A stretch of DNA of 21,243 bases from a virus: positions 1 through 21,243 of IMG/VR virus record IMGVR_UViG_3300043411_002968; one strand, written 5' to 3'. The position numbers were made by a program, and so were the translations under genes. The notes under the pieces are model-generated. The model ran no database searches. It saw nothing but the letters and a program-made list of their open reading frames with translations, and was not told the DNA's origin. Below are positions 15,796 through 21,243 of this stretch, one piece after another. The stretch's first letter is position 1. The number at the start of each line of letters is the position of its first letter.

Positions 15796-16120
15796 TAATA
15801 TTCTCTTCTAAAATTGACCAATAATTTAATTCTATTTCGTAATAAAAACCTCCATTGTCTGTTTTTAATGTTAGTTTTGGACTGTCCCAAATACCTACAA
15901 CTTCACTTTCAGATTTAATCTGAACAAAACCGTTTCGTAAGTCCTCCAATATTTCAATCTTATTTTGAAATAAATGTAATACAAACAAAGATTTATCTTT
16001 ATTAAGTAATAACTGAATATCGATCCCTAAAAACAAAAGTAAATTTTCTATCCATTCATCTCTTTGTTCTTCTATGGCTTTTTGATAGCCAAATCGATCA
16101 GTCATTAATGTAATTTTCAT
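15788..16120 (-). CDS. Hypothetical protein
   Basis: A 110-aa protein that I do not recognise. It has a short N-terminal helix (QKAIEEQRDEWIENLLLFLG, 13-32) followed by beta strands (SLFVLHLFQNKIEIL, then FVQIKSESEVVGIW and a final FYYEIELNYW), a compact alpha/beta or beta-sandwich pattern. No catalytic motif is evident. The ATG at 16120 lacks a clear ribosome site; the ATG of MTDRFGY (16105) is an alternative. It overlaps phoH by 8 bases, so phoH translation probably depends on it. Confidence 0.6.
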   Translation of the reverse strand: MKITLMTDRFGYQKAIEEQRDEWIENLLLFLGIDIQLLLNKDKSLFVLHLFQNKIEILEDLRNGFVQIKSESEVVGIWDSPKLTLKTDNGGFYYEIELNYWSILEENINV

Positions 16121-16196
16121 TATGGGTTTTGTTTACTCACAACATTATTATTGGTTGTTAGTAGAAACTTGTTGCTTGTCCGCCTGTGGCGTCAAT
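16121..16196. other. Spacer after the GIY-YIG gene with a short GC-rich hairpin
   Basis: This is the only sizeable minus-strand gap between nrdA and phoH. It contains CGCC-TGT-GGCG, a 4-bp stem with a 3-base loop, in an otherwise AT-rich region. There is no U-tract, so it is not a clear terminator. On the minus strand the GIY-YIG frame continues after its stop for 12 sense codons (IDATGGQATSFY) before the next stop. That may be a relic of the sequence displaced by the endonuclease gene or chance. Confidence 0.3.
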
Positions 16197-16904
16197 TTAT
16201 TCTATTCTTTTGACCTTCCATATACCAAAAATTAAGCTGTTTGTATGTTTTTTTGAATGTGTGCAAAGTCTTCTACTTATTGACATTGGTGAGCAACCTA
16301 TCTTTTTAGACATTTCTTTTAATGATTCTGTTATAAAAACATCATTCGTTTGTATATTCTCTGCCATTATTCTAGATATAAATCCTGGGTTGTTTTTACC
16401 TGTTAAAGATTTTTTTATTTTTTCCTTTGAGAAATCAGAATGTTTTTTTCCTAAATGAGCTAAACGATTTTTTTCTTTAGCTTCTACTGTGTGTTTCTTA
16501 CCCTTAAAAGCTTTGCTTACTTTTAAACGAGATTCTTTTGATAATCTCAAACCAAACATTGGGCTTGTTGCATTATGAGCTATATTATAGTATAGCTTGC
16601 TATGATTATTAAGTAAGAATATTTCATCAAGATATTTTTGTTCTATGTCCAAGCATTGATTTATTTCGCAAAATTCAATAATTTTAAATTCAAAGTTATC
16701 TTTGCCGCATTTATTAAAAGATCTCTGTAAATATTTGTTAGTATGCTTATTTCTCTCTAGCATGTAAAAATGATACCTGGCTCGCCTCCTAAATATTTTA
16801 GCAGAGCCAAGATATTTTTTTCCATTTTTTAAATTAATAATTATATATATACCACCTTTGTCTAGGTCTTCATCTTCGCCATGATAATACCTTACTTTGA
16901 CCAA
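16197..16904 (-). CDS. GIY-YIG homing endonuclease
   Basis: A 235-aa free-standing GIY-YIG nuclease. The signature is GGIYIII then KKYLGSA (YLG replaces YIG). The conserved Arg/His region is FRRRARYH, the catalytic Glu is in DIEQKYLDEI, and YYNIAHNA follows. Next are NUMOD3-type DNA-binding motifs (SPMFGLRLSKESRLKVSKAF, then GKKHSDFSKEKIKKSLTGKNNP) and a C-terminal helix-turn-helix (EMSKKIGCSPMSISRRL). There is no ATG near the 5' end. I take the TTG at 16904, 7 bases after GAGG; a TTG at 16910 is the other option. Either start lies inside the last codons of nrdB in another frame. It cuts DNA to spread itself; no intron core is visible around it. Confidence 0.87.
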   Translation of the reverse strand: MVKVRYYHGEDEDLDKGGIYIIINLKNGKKYLGSAKIFRRRARYHFYMLERNKHTNKYLQRSFNKCGKDNFEFKIIEFCEINQCLDIEQKYLDEIFLLNNHSKLYYNIAHNATSPMFGLRLSKESRLKVSKAFKGKKHTVEAKEKNRLAHLGKKHSDFSKEKIKKSLTGKNNPGFISRIMAENIQTNDVFITESLKEMSKKIGCSPMSISRRLCTHSKKHTNSLIFGIWKVKRIE

Positions 16905-17851
16905 CCCCAATCCTCGCCACTTAATCCGGCTGCGCTATAGTCTGTAACAGTGCCTTCAAAGAAATTTTTAAATGAGTCTCCATTAATAATCCAATCTAAC
17001 CATGGCAAAGGATTTTCAACAATATTCCAATTTGCTTTTAAACCCAAACCGTTCAATCTACGATCAGCAATATATCGAATGTATTGTTTAACTTCTTCTT
17101 TTGTTAAACCATCAATATCACCCATTGAATATGTTAAATCAATAACTTTATCTTCCAAAGCAACGGCATCTATAAACATTTGATAAATAGAGGCTTTAAA
17201 TTTATCATTAACAACCCTTGAGTGCTCTTGACAAAATTCTCTAAAAAGTCTAGTCATGCCCTCAACATGAAGAGTTTCATCCCTAATACTCCATTCAACA
17301 ATCTCACACATTCCTTTCATTTTACCAAATCTTTGATAATTCAGTAACATAACGAATGCACTAAATAACGACATCCCCTCATTACAGGTGGTCTGAGCTA
17401 AAGACTTGCCTAATCCTGTTAACGTTGTTACATCATTATTTTGCATAAATTCTATTTTAGATCTTAATTCATGATATTCTAAAAATGTACTGTACTCACT
17501 ATCAGGAAAACCTAAAGTATCGTTTAATAAAGCATAGGCCCTTTGATGTGTCCCCTCTCTGTTTGCAAAACTTAGTAACATATTTCTGATTTCATTGTTT
17601 TTAAATTTTGGAATAAATAAATCGCAATAATTACCGCCAACAGTAACGTCAGTTTGTGTAAACAGTCTTAAAATTTGAGTGATGTGATTTTTTTCTTCTG
17701 GTTTAATAGCTCCAACTTTCCATTGGTTTATATCTTCTTGCAATTTTGCTTCCCAGCTGCCCCAATGAATCTTTTCATGAGATTCAGCCAACTCCATTGC
17801 CCATGGGTATTTAAAAGGCTTATATGTTTCTGATGATTCTAACATTGACAT
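16892..17851 (-). CDS. nrdB: Ribonucleotide reductase small subunit, class Ia
   Basis: A 319-aa ferritin-like R2 subunit that holds the diiron-tyrosyl radical cofactor for NrdA. Predicted ligands, matching E. coli R2 in spacing, are Asp68, Glu99, His102 (REGTHQRAY), Glu158 (NEGMSLF), Glu192 and His195 (RDETLH). The radical tyrosine is Tyr106. The C-terminal tail VTDYSAAGLSGEDWGWSK is the same length as in the TEYSRA-type R2 family, so the protein looks complete, although a C-terminal Lys is unusual. The ATG at 17851 lies within the 3' end of the upstream homing-endonuclease gene (13-base overlap). Its GGAG (17860-17863) is coded inside that gene. The 3' end overlaps the GIY-YIG gene. Confidence 0.95.
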   Translation of the reverse strand: MSMLESSETYKPFKYPWAMELAESHEKIHWGSWEAKLQEDINQWKVGAIKPEEKNHITQILRLFTQTDVTVGGNYCDLFIPKFKNNEIRNMLLSFANREGTHQRAYALLNDTLGFPDSEYSTFLEYHELRSKIEFMQNNDVTTLTGLGKSLAQTTCNEGMSLFSAFVMLLNYQRFGKMKGMCEIVEWSIRDETLHVEGMTRLFREFCQEHSRVVNDKFKASIYQMFIDAVALEDKVIDLTYSMGDIDGLTKEEVKQYIRYIADRRLNGLGLKANWNIVENPLPWLDWIINGDSFKNFFEGTVTDYSAAGLSGEDWGWSK

Positions 17852-18987
17852 TTTAATTTCTCCAATTCATTTTTAAGAATATTTTCTATATTCTTATAGT
17901 TTTGATAATTTATTCTTAATAATTTTAAACTATTATTCTCACAATATTTTTGCTTAATGTTATCATTGGCTTGCAATTTCTTAAAAGAATTTTCACCACC
18001 AAAACGACTTACTGGATGGTAGTGTTGTATTCCGTCATACTCGATGCATAAGTTATACTCTTGTAAATAAAAGTCAAAAGGCATCTTTTTTAATTCTGGA
18101 AATCTTTTTTGACGATTATATTTTATTGATTTTTTTTCTAACCATAGCGCTATTCTTTTTTCACCCTTACTTTCAAAACATAATGGACACCCATTACCAT
18201 TTAAATGACCTAATGGGGTTTGATTAAACGTACCGTGTGTCAGACATATAATTGAAATATTAGTTTTATTATTGACATAATTAACCAGCGAATAATCATA
18301 TTTATTTGCATGAATCTTAAAGGACTCATTTAAAAAGAATTCCTTTGATTTTGCCAAACTTGTTCCGCAAGAAATTCTACCACACTTTGGGCACCCACTC
18401 CCAGATAAGTGGGTATATGGTTTTTGTTTAAAACCACCATGCTGATGGCACACAATATTAATTTCCTTAAACGAATTAATGTAATTAACTTTAGAATAAT
18501 CATATTTATCATTATGTATGATAATTGCATCGTTAATAAAAGATTCAAGACTTTTACTCATAGATTTCTTTGCTTGAATTTTTCCACATGTTGGACAACC
18601 ACATCCTTGCAAGTGTGAATTAGGTGATTGCAAAAAAGAACCATGTTCAAGACAAATTATTTCAATTTTCATATTACTTTTTATATAAACCGCTTTGGAA
18701 TAATTAAATTTATCGCCATGAACTTTGATGGCTTTTTTTATAAATTCATCAATAGAAGAAGACTTACAGTTTGTAGTAATTTCTACACCACATTTTTTAC
18801 ATCCATGACCATTCAAATGGTCATAAGGTTTTTGTAGAAAGAAACCATGTTTATAACAGAAAATTTTTATTTTAGTATAATTATTAACATAATTGACTGT
18901 GTCATAATTATATTTATTATGATGTTTGTTTTGTGCCTCTAAAACAAAGGCACATAAATTTGTGTATCTCATCTTTATAAGACTCAT
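17839..18987 (-). CDS. Homing endonuclease with DUF723-like zinc repeats and EDxHD/Vsr-like nuclease domain
   Basis: A 382-aa protein inserted between nrdA and nrdB. Four repeats of about 65 residues (about 15-66, 77-134, 147-202, 214-270) each have a K[YF][ND]YSxVxYxN-like strand, a CxxHGxFxQxPxxHLxGxGC segment and a CxxC pair. They are probably small zinc-bound DNA-recognition units. The C-terminal domain CIEYDGIQHYHPVSRFGGE (314-332) with downstream NDNIKQKYC resembles the Vsr/EDxHD nuclease fold of I-Bth0305I-type free-standing homing endonucleases. I chose the ATG at 18987, which shares its A with the nrdA stop (TAATG), over a TTG at 19008 lying inside nrdA. It should cut allelic phage genomes lacking it near nrdA/nrdB. 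Confidence 0.88.
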   Translation of the reverse strand: MSLIKMRYTNLCAFVLEAQNKHHNKYNYDTVNYVNNYTKIKIFCYKHGFFLQKPYDHLNGHGCKKCGVEITTNCKSSSIDEFIKKAIKVHGDKFNYSKAVYIKSNMKIEIICLEHGSFLQSPNSHLQGCGCPTCGKIQAKKSMSKSLESFINDAIIIHNDKYDYSKVNYINSFKEINIVCHQHGGFKQKPYTHLSGSGCPKCGRISCGTSLAKSKEFFLNESFKIHANKYDYSLVNYVNNKTNISIICLTHGTFNQTPLGHLNGNGCPLCFESKGEKRIALWLEKKSIKYNRQKRFPELKKMPFDFYLQEYNLCIEYDGIQHYHPVSRFGGENSFKKLQANDNIKQKYCENNSLKLLRINYQNYKNIENILKNELEKLKCQC

Positions 18988-20780
18988 TAGCCTTGACAGG
19001 CTACACAATCGTCTCCTTCTTTACTTACATAGTCGGCCAAAGGTTTTCTTTCTACCTTATATGAAACCTTATCTGCTGTTACACCAGCATTAGTTCTTAA
19101 ATAATATAAACCTTTTAGTTTTTCCTTCCAAGCCTTCAAGTGTACTTGGTTGACATAACTACGACTTGCGCCTGCTGGGAAAAATAAATTTACACTTTGA
19201 CCTTGACAAACAAATTTTTGCCTATCTGCTGCGTGAGCAACAACCCAATTCTGATCAATTTCAAAGGCGGTTTTGAATACATCCTTATCTTCATCAGACA
19301 TAAAATCCAAATGTTGTACGGATCCCATATTAGTGATAATTGATGGCCAAACTTTTTCTAACCATTCATCCTTATTTTCAACAGAAGGAGCATATTTATT
19401 AATCAGTAATTGTTCTAAATACTTATTCTTAACAAAGAAACTTCCCGCTCTAGTTCTATGGACATAGGCATTACTTTTCCATGGTTCAATACTTGGCGAT
19501 GCTGCAAGTATTATTCCACTGTTAGCGTTAGGAGCAATTGCAAGCAAATGAGCATTCCTTTTTCCTGAGCCAATTCCATCTAAATATTCTCCTCGTTCTT
19601 GAGCCAACAATTCTGTTTCCATCTCTGCCTGCTCTTTTATATGGCTAAATATTTGAAGATTAATAACTTTAGCTAAACTAGAATCCCATGGTATCATATT
19701 TTTTTGAAGATATGAATGAAAACCCATCGCTCCTATACCAATACTTCTTTCTCTTGCCGCTGAGAATTTCGCTTTAATAAGAACATCAGGAGCGTTGTCA
19801 ATAAAAAATTGCAAAACATTATCTAAAAATCTAACTAAATCTCTAACAATCGAGGTTTCCTTCCATTCATTAAATGTTTCCAAATTCAATGAACTCAGAC
19901 AACAAACAGCTGTTCGTTCCGAAGATGTTGGTAATTCTATTTCTTGACAAAGATTTGAATTATTTATTTTTAAACCCAATTTTTTAAGTGGATCTGGCAA
20001 ACACCTATTAGCCTCATCAATAAAATGCATGTAAGGCTCACCAGTCCTAAATCTAATTTCCAAAATTCTTTGCCATAAATCTCTAGCTTTGGTTGTGCCT
20101 CTAATAGTTTTATCATTAGGATCTATAAAATTCCAATCCTCATCCTTGGAAACAGCTTCCATAAATTCATCGGTAATATTTATTGCATTATGAAGATTAA
20201 AACATTTACGATTAGGATCTCCTCCGGTTGGTAATCTTATATTTAAGAATTCTTCTAAATCGGGATGACTAATGTCAAGATATGCGGCATATGATGCTCT
20301 ACGTGTAGTGCCCTGCCTATATGCAGTAACATCAGCATCAATAGTTTTTAAAAATGGTATTGGACCTGGTGCCACATTACTTACACTTCTTATATTTGAC
20401 CAACCCGCTCCAATACCACCACCTTTTACTGATAACCATCTTATCTCTTCTGTATGAGCAATCAAGCTTTCTAGTGTATCATCTACCGACAATAGGTAGC
20501 AGCTAATTGGCAAAGCCTTTGTTTTTTGTCCTACTTGTGGTGCATTAGACAACACTGGGCTTGCATACATAAACCAGCCCTTAGATGCATAATCATATAT
20601 TCTCTGAGCTAGAGAAATATCTCCTGCACAATAAGCTAATGCGGCTCTAGCAAAAGATTCCTGAGGGCTTACCTCATCTTTTTGCTGATAATATTTACCA
20701 AGTAAATCTAGAGCAAAGTGATCTAACCCTTTATCTCGATCTAAGTCTATGGTAATTCCGTGATAATCCCTTAATTGCAT
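18987..20780 (-). CDS. nrdA: Ribonucleotide reductase large subunit, class Ia, without ATP-cone
   Basis: A 597-aa R1 subunit reducing ribonucleoside diphosphates to deoxy forms with NrdB. Active-site landmarks: Cys94 in ALPISCYLL, NLCQEI (276-281; Asn276, Cys278, Glu280), Cys293/294 in AVCCLSSLNL (second redox Cys), Tyr559-Tyr560 in LYYLRT (radical path), and CVAC at 592-595 as the C-terminal redox pair. IAPNANSGIILAASPSIEPW (414-433) is the conserved phosphate-binding region. It is short: about 150 residues fewer than E. coli NrdA, and the N-terminal ATP-cone that mediates dATP inhibition is absent. The ATG at 20780 is 4 bases after GGAGG; a GTG at 20837 would add 19 unlikely residues. Confidence 0.95.
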   Translation of the reverse strand: MQLRDYHGITIDLDRDKGLDHFALDLLGKYYQQKDEVSPQESFARAALAYCAGDISLAQRIYDYASKGWFMYASPVLSNAPQVGQKTKALPISCYLLSVDDTLESLIAHTEEIRWLSVKGGGIGAGWSNIRSVSNVAPGPIPFLKTIDADVTAYRQGTTRRASYAAYLDISHPDLEEFLNIRLPTGGDPNRKCFNLHNAINITDEFMEAVSKDEDWNFIDPNDKTIRGTTKARDLWQRILEIRFRTGEPYMHFIDEANRCLPDPLKKLGLKINNSNLCQEIELPTSSERTAVCCLSSLNLETFNEWKETSIVRDLVRFLDNVLQFFIDNAPDVLIKAKFSAARERSIGIGAMGFHSYLQKNMIPWDSSLAKVINLQIFSHIKEQAEMETELLAQERGEYLDGIGSGKRNAHLLAIAPNANSGIILAASPSIEPWKSNAYVHRTRAGSFFVKNKYLEQLLINKYAPSVENKDEWLEKVWPSIITNMGSVQHLDFMSDEDKDVFKTAFEIDQNWVVAHAADRQKFVCQGQSVNLFFPAGASRSYVNQVHLKAWKEKLKGLYYLRTNAGVTADKVSYKVERKPLADYVSKEGDDCVACQG

Positions 20781-20784
20781 TCCG

Positions 20785-20789
20785 CCTCC
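20785..20789 (-). promoter_or_regulatory. Ribosome binding site of nrdA
   Basis: GGAGG on the minus strand lies 4 bases before the ATG at 20780 and inside the longer GTG frame. It decides the start. The 106-base gap up to the DisA_N-like gene is AT-rich and probably holds the nrd promoter, but I see no clear boxes. Confidence 0.65.
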
Positions 20790-20886
20790 GAAACATCTTC
20801 GATAAATTATTATTTTAAATAGAACTAATTTTTCCACTTTTCTTTGTATTTAGATACCCAAAGATTAATAGGTTGATTTTTATAAT

Positions 20887-21228
20887 TTAATCTTCACCTT
20901 TATGATTTGGGTTATACTGCTCTGTGTATACACCATCTTTCCATATTCTAACTGTTAAAGTTTCTTCTGATAAAGTAAATGTCGCCAAAACATCATTTCT
21001 TGTTGAGAAACTACAAGCGGAAATATGTCTAGTTCCTGTGCCTTCTGGAATTTCAACTCCTGGATCATTAACCGTTAAATACACCCTCTCTGCCAATATT
21101 TGGCCATCTTGATTAATAAGAATAGCTCCATCATTACCAGACTCTAATATTTTCATAACCTCATCTTTAAATTGAGAAAAATTGATATTAAGATAAAGAT
21201 CTATCTTCTCTTTAGTTAAACTTCTCAT
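20887..21228 (-). CDS. DisA_N (diadenylate cyclase)-like domain protein, possibly 5'-incomplete
   Basis: A 113-aa protein resembling the DAC/DisA_N domain that makes c-di-AMP from two ATP. NDGAILINQDGQILAERVYL (32-51) fits the DGA motif and following strands. GTGTRHISA (63-71) fits GTRHRAA, but the last residue of the RHR motif is Ile. TLSEETLTVRIWKDGV (85-100) fits the conserved VSEExGxISVxxxG. The domain is near minimal length and has no membrane or helix-hairpin-helix part. The ATG at 21228 has a GAGG only 2 bases away, and the frame stays open to the window edge, so the real start may lie outside. It could be an active enzyme, a nucleotide sensor or a dead relative. Fold match is fairly convincing from motif order; activity is not. 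Confidence 0.65.
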   Translation of the reverse strand: MRSLTKEKIDLYLNINFSQFKDEVMKILESGNDGAILINQDGQILAERVYLTVNDPGVEIPEGTGTRHISACSFSTRNDVLATFTLSEETLTVRIWKDGVYTEQYNPNHKGED

Positions 21229-21243
21229 TCCCTCAACAACCTG

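Noticed and set aside
16140-16196. Factor-independent terminator at the GC-rich hairpin.
   Set aside because: The stem is only 4 bp and no T-run follows directly on either strand.
16121-16920. A group I intron in nrdB encoding the GIY-YIG nuclease.
   Set aside because: The NrdB tail before the stop has the normal family length, and the nuclease frame fills nearly all the space, leaving no room for an intron core outside it.
18988-19008. TTG at 19008 as start of the nrdA-nrdB intergenic endonuclease.
   Set aside because: It lies in nrdA coding sequence; the ATG at 18987 gives the TAATG coupling seen elsewhere in this genome.
20781-20886. T4-type late promoter (TATAAATA) upstream of nrdA, based on TATCTAAATAC.
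   Set aside because: One mismatched motif in very AT-rich DNA; not repeated upstream of other genes.
1-21243. tRNA genes, integrase, transposase or attachment sites.
   Set aside because: I looked in the gaps between genes; all are under about 140 bases and none shows cloverleaf or recombinase signals.

Overview
The window reads as a piece of a large, AT-rich tailed-bacteriophage genome, probably a jumbo or large myovirus-like phage from an aquatic setting. The evidence is wall-to-wall short genes with TAATG or 8-base stop/start overlaps, two fibre-like proteins, a full nucleotide-metabolism set (NrdA, NrdB, dUTPase, thymidylate kinase, Nudix), a PIN-PhoH protein and two free-standing homing endonucleases. 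There is no rRNA, tRNA, CRISPR array, transposon or bacterial housekeeping operon. The host cannot be named from this sequence. Almost all genes lie on the minus strand. Only a YkuK-like RNase H-fold gene (4073-4564) and a secreted trypsin-like protease (13199-13987) are on the plus strand.

Layout. 1-2984: three tandem paralogous protein-kinase-like genes, the last cut by the window edge. 2984-4005: an Fe/Mn superoxide dismutase-like gene and a small unknown upstream of it. 4073-4564: YkuK/DUF458 (+). 4539-6002: fibre protein with a YadA-head-like beta-roll. 6005-9715: thymidylate kinase, Nudix hydrolase, a helical unknown and a complete type IA topoisomerase. 9792-10961: a 72-aa protein, dUTPase and a small HExxH metallopeptidase. 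11024-13107: a long fibre/adhesin with a glycine-rich C-terminus and a 41-aa gene in front of it. 13199-13987: secreted serine protease (+). 13977-16120: two small unknowns, PIN-PhoH and another unknown. 16197-20780: nrdA, an EDxHD-type homing endonuclease, nrdB and a GIY-YIG homing endonuclease, all overlapping. 20887-21228: a DisA_N (diadenylate cyclase)-like domain, possibly cut by the right edge.

How it fits together. RNR, dUTPase, thymidylate kinase and Nudix feed phage DNA synthesis; TopA and PhoH support DNA/RNA handling; the two fibre proteins serve the virion. The least explained part is at the left. Three kinase-like proteins whose predicted active site sits at the extreme C-terminus, the SOD-like protein and a distant 72-aa protein share a short N-terminal helical element (roughly hhxxhhxxAxxLxxxGxxxxAxxIxxh). 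A common tag on unrelated domains suggests a sorting signal, for example packaging into the capsid or delivery with the DNA. That is inference. The DisA_N-like protein at the right edge is the other item worth testing, as a possible phage c-di-AMP enzyme or a derived non-catalytic relative.
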